Source: Fagopyrum homotropicum
Lineage: Eukaryota > Streptophyta > Magnoliopsida > Caryophyllales > Polygonaceae
NCBI GenBank assembly: GCA_033239125.1
Contig: BSWB01000003.1
Location: 32,999,001 to 33,063,000 of the forward strand
Length of the DNA stretch: 64,000 bases
Reading direction: 5' to 3'
Shown: one piece after another, positions 53,079 through 63,900 of the stretch
How the letters are laid out: each line of letters starts with the position of its first letter
Position numbering within the stretch: position 1 is the first letter of the stretch
The notes under the pieces: model-generated
What the model saw: only the letters and a program-made list of their open reading frames with translations
Told to the model about the DNA's origin: nothing
Databases searched by the model: none
Translations under genes and position numbers: made by a program

Positions 53079-55934
53079 TTACCTTCTCTCGTTGTGCCTT
53101 GGGAAGTCTGGAGGGTACTCCTTCCTGACAATGAAGTTCACAATGTCAGCAAACCAAGGCTTAAAAGATTGGAGCTTAAGACAGACCTCTGTCGATATTT
53201 CCGCAGGGGCGCCTAGACTGAGCCGCAGGGGCGGCTGGCCGCAGGGGCGGCTGGTGTGAGGCGCGGGGGCGGTTATACAACAGAGAGTTGTGTAAAATGT
53301 ATCATCAGGAAAATTTCCAGCTATCTCTCTTATTTTTCCTGGATCTTCCTCCTCTTGTACTAGCCTACTCAAATGATCGGCCACCAGGTTCTCAACCCCC
53401 TTCTTGTCCCTTATCTCTAGGTTAAATTCACTTAGAAGAAGCACCCATCGGATCAATCGTGGCTTTGCTTCCTTCTTTGCCATGAGGTACCTAAGAGTTG
53501 CATGGTCAGTGAAGATAATTACCTTTACCCCTAGTAAGTACTGCCTGAATTTCTCAAGGGCAAAAACCACCGCCAACATTTCCTTCTCGGTGGTAGAGTA
53601 ATTCCTTTGCGCTCCATTGAGTGTCATAGACGCATAATGGATCACATGGGAAGCCCACCCGTCTTTTTGTCCTAAGACAGCTCCAACTGCATAGTCACTG
53701 GCGTCACACATGATTTCAAAAGGTTTCTCCCAATCCGGGGAACGGATGATTGGTGCGGTGGTAAGACATGCCTTCAAAGTGTCGAAAGCTTTCTTGCAAT
53801 CCTCATCCACTATGAAGGTGACGTCTTTCTTGAGCAATTCACATAGGGGTGACGAGATCTTTGAAAAATCTTTGATGAAACGTCGATAGAAACCTGCATG
53901 ACCAAGAAAAGATCGGATTTCCCGAACATTAGTAGGATAAGGTAAATTTTGAATTATATCAACCTTTGCCCTATCTACCTCTATCCCTTTTGAGGATATT
54001 ACATGTCCTAGCACAATTCCTTGTTCGACCATGAAATGACATTTTTCCGAATTAAGAACCAAATTGGTTTCAACACATTTTTCAAGAACAAGTTTCAAAT
54101 GTCCTAAACATGCGTCAAAACTATCTCCATGGACGGTAAAATCATCCATAAAGACTTCAGTGAAACTTTCTATGTACTCGGAGAAAATACTTATCATGCA
54201 CCGTTGGAAGGTGCCGGGTGCGTTGCAAAGTCCAAATGGCATCCTACGGTATGTAAAAGTGCCAAACGGGTAAGTGAACATCGTCTTTTCTTGATCTTCT
54301 GGTGCGATGGCTATTTGGAAATAGCCCGAATATCCATCCAAGAAACAGTAGTACTGATGACCTACAAGACGTTCCAACATTTGATCAATAAAAGGTAATG
54401 GGAAATGGTCTTTTCGTGTTACCTTATTGAGCTTGCGGTAGTCAATGAAAACTCTCCATCCAGTTTGTGTTTTGCTCGGGACCATCTCTCCATGTTGATT
54501 TTCCACCATGGTAATGCCTCCCTTCTTTGGAACTACTTGGGTTGGGCTAACCCAAGTGCTATCTGAGATAGGAAAGATCATATCCGCTTGGAGGAGCTTC
54601 AACAGTTCCTTTTTGACCACATCCATCATCGGCGGATTCAACCTCCTTTGAGGTTGCCTAGATGGTTTGGCTTCGTCCTCAAGTAAAATCCTATGCATGC
54701 AAGTTGAAGGGCTTATCCCTTTGATGTCCGCAATGGTCCATCCAAGGGCCGTCTTGTGCTCTTTTAGTACCTTTACCAACTTGTATTCCTGACCGGTAGT
54801 CAACTTGTTGGAGATGATCACCGGCAAGGTATTGTGTTTTCCAAGGAAAACGTACTTGAGGGGTGACGGAAGGTCCTTCAATTCTATTTCAGGTGCCTGC
54901 ACTATAGACGAAACAAGCTTCTCGCTTGGGGTTAGTAAAGTGGGCCCAATGGCCAAATTGGAGATAGGTAGCCTTTTATGCCCATCTAATTGGGCTAGGA
55001 CCTCTTTCATGCTGGATGTTAATACATAATTTGATTTGAAATCCTCAATGTCATGCTCAATCACATTTTTCAATTCATCAACATCACAGTTATCAAAAAC
55101 ATCTTGCACAAAAGGTTCAACAATGTCAATAGCACATAAAGAATGATTATCACTAGGAAATCTCATTGCATCATAGATGTCAAATTCTACTACTTCTCCA
55201 TCAAACTCCATAGTTAATTTGCCACTAACATAATCAGTTTTAGTCCTAGTAGTTTTCAGAAATGGCCTACCTAACAGAATGGGTGTAGCATGTGAATCAT
55301 TTTCCATATCCATTAAAAAGAAATCAGTAGGAAATATTAGGTTGTCTACCATTACTAACACATCTTCAATTATCCCTTTCGGGTACACATTAGATCTATC
55401 AGCAAGTTGTACTACAATTCTCGTTTCCATTAATGGCCCAAGGCCAAGTGATTTGTAAATCGAATATGGCAAAACATTGATAGAAGTACCAAGATCAAGC
55501 ATTGTTTTGTCAAAGCGGGTTTCCCCTATAACACAAGGAATGCTTACCATGCCCGGATCGCTGCACTTCTTGGGCATTCTCCGTTGGAAAACTGCCGACA
55601 CATGCTCACTTACTTGCACTTTTTGTTTCCCCTTCAGCTTCTGATTCCTCTTGATAGTGCAAAGTTCCTTCAAAAAACGAGCATACTTAGGGATACTTTT
55701 CACCAACTTAAGGAGGGAAATGTTTACCTCGCATTTGGAGAAAGTCTCACAGAGGTCCTTGTCCTCAATGATTCTTCTCTCCTTCAGAGCCTCAGGAAAA
55801 GGAGCTGGTGGTTTCTTAGAGTACAGTGGCGGAAAGTTAGGCTGGACGTAAGTATCCCTCTCAGCAGAACCTTCTGTTGTGTTTTCCGTATGGGCGTCAG
55901 CTTGTATGCGCAAGGGCGGCTCAGGGGTTGTCAC
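53079..55934 (-). CDS. pol: Element F protease-RT-RNase H polyprotein (about 951 aa)
   Basis: The frame continues from gag with stops upstream, so the true start is not at 55934. Domains in order: gag-PR linker with CGCAGGGGCGG words; aspartic protease (MLDLGTSINVLP, ILLGRPFLKTT); RT (CMHRILLEDEAKPSRQPQ, VVPKKGGITMV, WRVFIDYRKLNKVT, MPFGLCNAPGTFQRCM and the catalytic box VFMDDF); RNase H (CDASDYAVGAVLGQ, TTEKEMLAVVFALEKF, FTDHATLRYL); then VADHLSRL and a linker again holding CGCAGGGGCGG-derived residues before integrase. RT and RNase H catalytic residues all look intact. It stops at 53079 through a one-base deletion. Confidence 0.87.
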   Translation of the reverse strand: MTTPEPPLRIQADAHTENTTEGSAERDTYVQPNFPPLYSKKPPAPFPEALKERRIIEDKDLCETFSKCEVNISLLKLVKSIPKYARFLKELCTIKRNQKLKGKQKVQVSEHVSAVFQRRMPKKCSDPGMVSIPCVIGETRFDKTMLDLGTSINVLPYSIYKSLGLGPLMETRIVVQLADRSNVYPKGIIEDVLVMVDNLIFPTDFFLMDMENDSHATPILLGRPFLKTTRTKTDYVSGKLTMEFDGEVVEFDIYDAMRFPSDNHSLCAIDIVEPFVQDVFDNCDVDELKNVIEHDIEDFKSNYVLTSSMKEVLAQLDGHKRLPISNLAIGPTLLTPSEKLVSSIVQAPEIELKDLPSPLKYVFLGKHNTLPVIISNKLTTGQEYKLVKVLKEHKTALGWTIADIKGISPSTCMHRILLEDEAKPSRQPQRRLNPPMMDVVKKELLKLLQADMIFPISDSTWVSPTQVVPKKGGITMVENQHGEMVPSKTQTGWRVFIDYRKLNKVTRKDHFPLPFIDQMLERLVGHQYYCFLDGYSGYFQIAIAPEDQEKTMFTYPFGTFTYRRMPFGLCNAPGTFQRCMISIFSEYIESFTEVFMDDFTVHGDSFDACLGHLKLVLEKCVETNLVLNSEKCHFMVEQGIVLGHVISSKGIEVDRAKVDIIQNLPYPTNVREIRSFLGHAGFYRRFIKDFSKISSPLCELLKKDVTFIVDEDCKKAFDTLKACLTTAPIIRSPDWEKPFEIMCDASDYAVGAVLGQKDGWASHVIHYASMTLNGAQRNYSTTEKEMLAVVFALEKFRQYLLGVKVIIFTDHATLRYLMAKKEAKPRLIRWVLLLSEFNLEIRDKKGVENLVADHLSRLVQEEEDPGKIREIAGNFPDDTFYTTLCCITAPAPHTSRPCGQPPLRLSLGAPAEISTEVCLKLQSFKPWFADIVNFIVRKEYPPDFPRHNERR

Positions 55935-57371
55935 CGTAGGGGCGGGGACATCCAGCCGCAGGGGCGTTGCCTGCTTTGTGCTAGGCGCAGTTGCAGCCGC
56001 AGGGGCGGCTGTGGGTATGGTAAAATCGACAGAAGGTTTACTTTGTGATTCTTTTGTTGGTTTTTATTGGATTTGCTTCCCACTCCTTAATGTTTGGGCA
56101 CTAACATTCTCCTTGGGGCTTATAAATGTCTGGGAAGGCAATCCTCCGGAAAGTTTTGATTCGGTCGTTGAAATGGCTTCCGCCATTTGACCAACCTGTT
56201 TTTCAAGGTTCTTGATGCTAGATTATGTTCTTTGGACATGAGTAGCGAAGTGTTTAGTCAAAACCTGCAACATATCTTCAGTTGATTGATACTTACCTTG
56301 ACGGGGCTGCTGTTGTTGGTTTTGTTGATCCCTCCAACGAAAGTTCTGTTGGTCACGCCAGTTTGGCATGAAATTATGTGCATAGGGATCGTTCCTAGGC
56401 CTTTGCTGTTGTGGTTATCCATAACCCATTGCGTTCACCTCAGCATCGTTATCCTGGACTTGTGGACACATGTCCGTTGGATGATATGGGTCAGCACAAA
56501 CTCTACAAGCCTTGAGTTGCTGTGGAGTTCCCATAAGTGTTAGTCTCTTCACCATTTCCTTCAACTCCGCGAGCTCGGTGGAAATCTCGCTCTTCCCGGA
56601 ACTCACAGCATGAACTCCTTTCTTAGCCGGGGTCCTTCCAAAGTTCCGAGTACCTTCCGCTAGTTCCTGTATCTTTTCCAAAGCAAGGTCAGGAGTAGAG
56701 TTAAGAATATTACCTCCGCAAGCCGCATCGACGATCCTCCTTTCATTGTCTAGCAAGCCATTGTACAAGTACAAGACTAGATCTTGAGTTGAATATCCGT
56801 GAAAAGGACAACTGGATCGGAGGCGTGCAAACCTTTCGAAGTACTCGTAGAGAGTTTCGTTCGCCTCTTGCTCGATGTTGCTTATAGCTTTCTTCAAGCT
56901 ATTGGCTTTCTTGGCTGGAAAGTATTTCTCCAAAAACGCCTTGTGAAGGTTCTCCCAAGTGTTGATACTCCCAGATGGAAGGTGGTAATACCAATCATCC
57001 GCAGAATCTTTGAGTGTGAAGCCGAATGCCCTCATCTTGATTTGTTCTTCGGCAATGTTGTCCGGCTTCATGCTCATACACACGGTATGAAACTTCCCAA
57101 GGTGCTTGATGGGGTCTTCACCACTTAGCCCATGGAAGGATGGAAGCAAGTGAATGAGGCCCGACTTGAGCTCAAAGTTGACTCCTTCCCCTAAAGCCGG
57201 TATAGTGACCGCAAGAGGGTTTTGAGCCAAGGTGGACTGCGTGAGTTGACGAAGTGTACGGTCATCCATCTCTTGTTGAAGTTGTTGTTGTCTTTGTTTC
57301 CGGATGTGCGTCCTCTCAATTTTTGGATCAAAAGAAGCAAAGCCGGAGTTAGTAGCACGGGTTTGAACCAT
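55935..57371 (-). pseudogene. gag: gag of element F with CCHC zinc knuckle
   Basis: ATG at 57371 (MVQTRATNSGFASFD). A Gln/Arg coiled coil (residues 22-45) is followed by the plant retrotransposon gag domain (about 75-230: FHGLSGEDPIKHLGKFH, DDWYYHLPSGSINTWENL, NETLYEYFERFARL) and the knuckle CRVCADPYHPTDMC (C-X2-C-X4-H-X4-C, near residue 294). An in-frame TAA after residue 318 and another about 115 codons later (near 56068) precede the frame's continuation into protease. Without them gag and pol would be one frame. The other elements here lack the knuckle. Confidence 0.85.
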
Positions 57372-57419
57372 AAAAATGGTTCAAACTAATAATCAATAAT
57401 AACAATTAAACACTAAAAC

Positions 57420-57437
57420 TCCCCGTCAATGGCGCCA
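57420..57437 (-). promoter_or_regulatory. Primer-binding site, tRNA-Asp-like (F)
   Basis: On the minus strand TGGCGCCATTGACGGGGA, 16 of 18 matching the tRNA-Asp complement. It is separated from the LTR by five bases (TCTAT on the plus strand), which happen to equal F's target duplication. Confidence 0.75.
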
Positions 57438-57442
57438 TCTAT

Positions 57443-58952
57443 TGACTGGAGGTATGGTCGTCTATACCCAATCAAAAGTAAATCCCGACTTAGCACTAAA
57501 GACAAGTATAGTGGTTAAGTAAGGGTCGAACCCAAGAGAGTTAAGGTGTTTTAGATGCAATTATCGATTATAGTAACAAGTAACAGGGGGGTTGGTTGAA
57601 TTGATGCATACAAAAACTTATGAAAACGATTAATACGACAAGTAAGACAAATGATGGGTAAATCTACACTAGGTTGATTCTAAGCATGCAATTGCTACTT
57701 TGGTGAGTTCCTTTTACAAGTTTTCAAGTAATCTCCCGTCTCGATCATATATATGTGTTGAGCCGACCGGCATCAACACAACTTAACAGGTTAGTGTTCC
57801 GTAAACCTACAAGAACAAATAACAAGTCAGCTTTCAAACAAAGACTAAGGGATATAAAGAGAAGATTAAAACCGTTAAACTTATCTTTATCTTTGTGTTC
57901 CTTTTCTTTAAGTAATTACAACCCGTTATTACTTAAAGTTGCTACTAGATTAAAGACCCGAACCCGAAACCTATTAATCCTAGTTATTCACATGCACTTT
58001 AGAACCTAAGGTCATCAATCTCAAGCAATAGTAAACATGCAATTAGACAATGGAGATCAAGGAAACACAAAGCATTACTGAATGAAAACTTATATTAAAA
58101 AGAACTTACAACCAAAGTAACAACGCAGCTTCAAATCAACCCAATGTAGCAAGGGAGTTAACAACTCATTACAAAGGTAGCAAGATAATCTAAGTGGATA
58201 ATTTATTGGATAACAAGATGGATGATTCTAGCAATCAACCAAGGACTATTTATACTACAAAAGACACTAAATGGGAGTAAATGGCCGGCCTAAAATAGCC
58301 ACCTTTAATGCCATAAAGGTGGTGTAAACAGCCGGAGTAAAGCTTCTGACGTTAAACCGCAAGGACGGCCTTCAGTTTCGCAGGGGCGGTGAAGGCAAAA
58401 ACGCTTGATCTTCTTCATGGCCGCAGGGGCGGCTAGGCAATTCTGCTCGGGCGGATCTTCAATGCTCTTCAAACGTCTGACCCTCGGACTTCCTTACGTT
58501 TCTGATGCCAAGCTGCCGGGGCATCCCTATGTCAACGTAGGGGCGGTGACACAACCTCTTCGTCTTCCATCTCCCAGGTTGAGGCGCAGGCAAGGGCACA
58601 GTGGAAGGCGCAGGGGAGCTGGTCTTCGTTTCTTCAAGGCAAGTCACCGCAGGGGCGCCAGGGAGTGGCGTAGGGGTGGTGACACACTTCATGGCCGGTG
58701 CTGGCGAAGGCGCAGGGGGCGCTCTGGTGTAAGGCGTCACCCGCAGGGGCGGTGACAAGGCTCCGCTGGAGCGGTCAGGCAACAGAAGCTTTGCTTCGTG
58801 AACGATCTTCACTCCTAAGTGCTTATAACTCCTTCCTTAGCTTCTTTTAGTCTTCTTCTTCTGGACCAAGGAGTTAGTAGCATAAACCGACACAAATGCA
58901 ATAAAAAGACTCTAAAAACTATCCTAAATGATAGTGATTCCATCACCTATCA
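57443..58952 (-). repeat. Element F 5' LTR (1510 bp)
   Basis: TGATAGGTGATGG (minus) at 58952 to TGACTGGAGG (plus) at 57443. It closely matches the 3' LTR apart from ~70 bases at 58155-58225 and scattered substitutions. CGCAGGGGCGG-type words fill 58357-58772. Confidence 0.88.
58247..58254 (-). promoter_or_regulatory. TATA box of element F
   Basis: TATAAATA on the minus strand, also at 41068-41061 in the 3' LTR. It lies about 100 bases downstream of the CGCAGGGGCGG cluster. Confidence 0.6.
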
Positions 58953-58981
58953 TCTATCCCTAGCTGCGTGGCTATGTGAGT

Positions 58982-60805
58982 TGATAACACGATTTATGAC
59001 TTAGGTTTAGGTAATCACTTAGATAGATTTCTCACTCATTCATGCATGATCTAGCATTAGTTCACGACGTTTGCACTTAAATCATGTATTTTGTCGAGAT
59101 AGACGTCTATGCGGACTTTTGCTTGCTTTATAGGTATTTTGGGAGATTTAGGAGCTTAATCGATGCACTCGAGAGTCACTCCTCGAGATGACACACTTTC
59201 GGACTTAGTGGAATGCAAGCTAAGGGCTAAGGAGGACTCATGGAACCTTGCCAACACAAGCCATGCACCAAATCGAAGCTTAATGAACCAAGGCAACGCT
59301 GAAGCACCAAACCACGGTTCACTGAAGGTCCACGGCCGTGGAACCAACCGTGGTTTTTGCCAGACGGTTGTGACAGCTGTGCCACGATCTCATGGCTCAC
59401 TCTAGCAAGGTTGTAGTAAAAAAGTGGTCCTGCAAGGCTGAGAGAAGGCATCTTGGAGCAGCCATCCATTATCCTCTATCATCCAATCAAAACACTCTCA
59501 ACAAGAAGATTCTCTTGGAGAAGCTACCATTGAAGGAGGAAGAAGAGCTCTATTGGAGAAGAGTAGAAGAACACACCATTGCTAAACTTTGATAGCTTTT
59601 GTAGTGAAGAATTTCGGAATCGATTTCTAGAGTTGTATGAACCATTTAAACCTTCTTTTGGAAGGGTTGTGAGACATTCTAATCTTACTTTCAGCTTGGT
59701 TTTGTTTGCTTCAATTTCTCATCTCTTTCTCTTCATTATCTTGCAAATGGAAGCTATGATTTTATGTTTGATGATTTCGATTGTTATCATGCATGTTGTA
59801 GGCTAAATAGATGCGATTCTAGGGTGAGGAAAGGATGGTTGTGGCTAGGACTATGATAGGATGGACTTAGATTTACCCTTGGAAGAGTCACTCACTTGAA
59901 CGAAACCTCTGTTAGGGTCCACGGTTTGTTCTTGCCAGTCCACGGCCGTGCACTTGGTAGAACAGCCCGTGATTCTCCCTGGTTCGATAGATCTAGCTTT
60001 AGATTGTTATAATGTTGAAATCCTAGTGTTTGTTGAGTTAAACTACCCTAGGGTGACCTAGTGTTAGCAACTAAGTATTAGAAGAGACCTACCCGGTGAT
60101 TCTTACTCTTAGATTTCAAAGATGACAAACCCTAGGTAGTGGTGAGCCTCATAAGCCGCCATTGGACTAAGTGTGCTAGGATAGTTGTTTAGGACTTACC
60201 CTTCCGAGACTTACCCGGTGAAGAAAGGTTAGATCCCTAGGTGACAATCCGGTTTGTGTAGAATTCCATTCCTTAGATTCTTAGAGACTTACCCGGTGAT
60301 AAGATCTTAGGAACGGACTAGTGGACCATGAGACCTACCCGGTGATTGATCCCAATCTAGAAACACTCACTCCCAACTCATCATAGTTAATCCAAGGAAT
60401 GATTAGATAGCTTGAGTCCTACGCCATAACCGGAACTTCCAACCCCTAGAATCCGCTTTTCTCTTTTGATCTCGTATCCCGTTTTAGCTTGTTTGTTTGT
60501 TTTGATTTGTTGGTTTAGTTGATTGTTCATTTTGCATGATTCGTGATCCTTGATTGATTACCTAAAAACCCAACCAAAAACATTTAGATTTTCATTTCTT
60601 TATTCCCTTCTCTTTTCTAAGGCTTAGATTTTCACTAGACTTGATCACTAATCAAATCAATCTCACCTTAGTCTTTGTGTTCGACCTCGGAATACTATCC
60701 CTACTACAAACGTCCCGTACACTGCGGGTTCGCTAGGAGTTAGGAGAGATATAACGAGTATAAATTTAAAACCTATAGCGTATCACACACATCCTGAGCG
60801 TAATA
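58982..60805 (+). repeat. Element H 5' LTR (1824 bp)
   Basis: TGATAACACG to CGTAATA; the usual terminal CA appears mutated to TA (D has CGTAACA). CCACGGCCGTGG at 59330-59341 and CCACGGCCGTGC at 59940-59951; four leader words of the GAGACTTACCCGG type (60090-60345). No clear TATA at the position used by D. Confidence 0.85.
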
Positions 60806-60811
60806 AGTTTT

Positions 60812-60829
60812 TGGCGCCGTTGCCGGGGA
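60812..60829 (+). promoter_or_regulatory. Primer-binding site, tRNA-Asp (H)
   Basis: TGGCGCCGTTGCCGGGGA, a full 18-base match, six bases after the LTR. Confidence 0.9.
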
Positions 60830-60946
60830 CTAGGTCTAGATTGAGTCTATTTTGTGATTGTTTATAGTGTAGATCTTTCTTGTTGCTTTTGATCTCTCTT
60901 TGGTTTGTGTCTTTGCTTTTTAGGACATCTCTTACTCTTTAGGTGT

Positions 60947-63900
60947 ATGCGAAGATCTCGTGGCAAGGATTTAGCTCCATTCGATCCCGAACCGGAGAAA
61001 ACCCTTAGATCTAGATCCAAGAGCATTAAAAAGGGAAAAGAGATGGCCGGAAGAGATCTCCAAGCTGAATTGGATGAGGCTTTAGAGCAAATAAGGCTAA
61101 GAGATGAGCTCTTGGAGGAAGAAAGGAGACTTGCCAATGAGAGGCAAGAAGCAACTAGGAGGGAGATTGATGAGATTAGGCAAGCCCTTGTACAAGCAGA
61201 GCTTAATCGTCAACAACCTCCACCTCCCCCACCACAACCGCAGCCGGCGGCGAATGTTAGGGTTGTGCCCATTGCAATTGAAGAGCCACAAACATTAGGG
61301 AGACGTATGGATCCGGCAGAAAGAGCACACCGTCCGGGTGTGAACTTAGGAGATCCCGCAACCCACAACTACGAGCTCCGCCCTCAAGTTTTACAAATGA
61401 TCCGGCATAATCAATTTGGAGGGATGGAAGGAGAGTCTCCTCATCAACACTTGATGAACTATGAGATTTTGATGGAGACTCTTAGACCACCAAGATTGGA
61501 GAGCAACAACCATAAGCTTAGGGCTTTTTCCTTCTCTCTTAAGGATAAAGCCTTGGCTTGGTATCAATCTATTCCACAAGGGCGAGTTAGTACTTGGGAG
61601 GAGATGACAACCGAGTTTTTGACTAAGTTCTTCCCACCTTCCAAGACTACCGAGTTAAGAGGGAAGATAAATGCCTTCGTGATGAAGGATAGAGAGAGTT
61701 TATTCAAGTCTTGGGAGAGGTTCAAAGATCTCCTCCTAGATTGTCCACACCATGGTATACCAAAAATTGAGCTATTGGAGATCTACTTCAAAGGACTTGA
61801 TGAAGATAGCCAATTCAAGCTCCAATCTCTTTCCGGTGGGACTTTCATGGAAAAGCATATGGATGAAGCTTGGGAGTTTGTGGAGAAACAAGCTCTAGTG
61901 ATTGAGAAATACTCCCATAGGAAGAGTGAAGGGAGAAAGGCGGGAGCATATGAGGTGAGTGAAGTCACCATGAGCAACTTTAAGCTTGATGCCATCAATA
62001 ATGAATTGAAGTCCTTGAGAGAGTTGTGTGCTACAACTTTGAAGAACCAAGCCACTCCTCAAGTGCAAGTGCAAGCAAACTTGTCTTCCAAGGAGGAAGA
62101 TTTGAATTACATGGGAAAGGGCAATCATAACAACTACCAAGGCCCAAGGAACTTCAACAACAACCGGCAATTCAACAATTACCGGCCCAACCATAACCAT
62201 CCCGGGTTTTCCTACTCTAACCCGGATGGAGCCTTGAACCCTCCCGCTTCCACAAGCACAACTCCACCACCAAAAGCTTCACAAGAACCTCCACCCGGAT
62301 TTACTCAACCTCCAAAGGATAGGACCGAAATGATGTTTGAGCAATTGCTTGGAAGGTTGAGTGGTCTTGAGAGCACGGTGACTTCCATCTATAAGGCTCA
62401 AAAGGTGTTGGAAGCACAAGTGTTCCAAAAGGCTGGTGAAGCCCATAGAGATCCAGGAAAGCTTCCCCGATGGACCGAAGACAACCCAAGAGGCCAAGTG
62501 TTGGCCATTACAACGAGGAATGGGTTGAATATGAAGGATCCTTTGCCCAAGGAGAATGCTAAGGGAAAGCAAGTAGTGATAGAGGAAGAGATAGTGCAAG
62601 AAGATGGAGGCAAGAGCAAGGATGATGAGCCAACTTATGTGGCACCGCCTCCATACAAGCCGCCACTACCGTTCCCTCAATCACGAGCAAGGGCTCGTTT
62701 AGACAATCACTTTGGTAAATTCCTTGAACTTATGTCTAAATTGCATATTAATATTCCGTTCATGGATGCTATCTTAGGTATGCCGGCATATGGCAAGTTC
62801 TTGAAGGAGATACTCTCCAACAAAAGGAAGTTGGAGGAGTATGGGGAAGTAAGGATGACTAAGAGGTCCTCGGAGTTGATTCAAACGATGAAGGAGGAAA
62901 TGCCTCCTAAACTAAGAGATCCGGGTTCCTTTTGTGTCCCAATTGGAGTGGGAGAAGTGAAGTATGAAGCCCTTTGTGATCTTGGGGCAAGTGTAAGCAT
63001 CATACCGCTTGCACTTTGCAACAAGGTCGGGTTGGGAGAGCCTAAACCGGTCAAGATGACCCTTTACATGGCGGACCGCTTTATTACTCACCCGGTTGGG
63101 ATCTTAGAAGACATTCCGGTGCAACTAGGAAAGTTCTATGTGCCGATTGATTTTGTTGTTTTGGATATTCCGGCAGACTATCCGGTTCCCATCATCTTAG
63201 GAAGACCTTTCCTAGCCACTTCCGGATGCCTAGTGGATTGCAAGAATGGGATTCTCTCCTTCAACATTGGAGAAGAGAACATCAAGTTCAAGTTGTCCAC
63301 AATGATGAAAGGGCCAACCCTTGATGAAGATGTGTTCAACATTGTCGAGCAAGAGGAGTCTAGAGAAGTTGTGAGCTCGATCTTGATCAAGGACCCCTTG
63401 GAGAAGGTTCTTACCTTAAGTTTGATGGAGGAAGGTTTTGAGGAGGCTTGCAATGAAGAGATCAAGGCCTTCGAAGCACTAGAAAAGGAGACAAGAGTTG
63501 AAATTGAAGACCACGAAGGCATGCTGAACACCTGTAGGTTCCACGGGCGTGGAATGTGTTCCACGGCCGTAGAACTCTCTGGAAAGCTCCAACGAGCAAG
63601 CTTGGCAACTTCCACGGCCGTGGATGTGGAGCCAATCGTGGATCCAACCGTGGTTCCCCCAGAAGCAACCCTCATTGATGATCAAGCTTCAAGGAGCCTT
63701 GAAGGGTCTTCATTTGCTTTGGATTCATCTCATCCAACGTTATTTGGATCGTCTCCACTCGACAAAGGTCCTCCTAAACTTGAACTCAAACCCCTTCCCT
63801 CTCATTTGAAGTATGCTTTCCTTGGTGATAATTCTACATATCCGGTGATTGTGAATGCATGCTTGAATGATGATGAACTTGCTAAGTTGTTGCATGAGCT

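Larger units (their letters stand above)
40316..58952 (-). mobile_element. Element F: full-length Athila/Ty3-Gypsy element of a distinct subfamily
   Basis: 3' LTR 40316-41754, 5' LTR 57443-58952, duplication TCTAT at 40311-40315 and 58953-58957. On the minus strand: primer site, gag with zinc knuckle, protease, RT, RNase H, integrase, then ORF3, with element G lodged between integrase and ORF3. It differs from the others in the CCHC gag, its RT and LTR sequence, and the CGCAGGGGCGG words. A few stops and one frameshift disable it. Confidence 0.9.
36516..58981 (-). mobile_element. Element E: Athila-type element, 3' half visible
   Basis: Visible parts are the 3' LTR (36516-38206), the 3' noncoding region and the C-terminal part of ORF3 (to 40315), continuing 58958-58981 after element F. 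Removing F and one copy of TCTAT restores a continuous ORF3 reading that aligns with A and G, which confirms the arrangement. H is inserted at 58982; the remaining 5' part of E is beyond the window. Confidence 0.85.

Noticed and set aside
51862..57371. F as an intact active element
   Set aside because: Stops after gag and near 56068, a one-base deletion near 53090 and a TGA in integrase; also interrupted by G.
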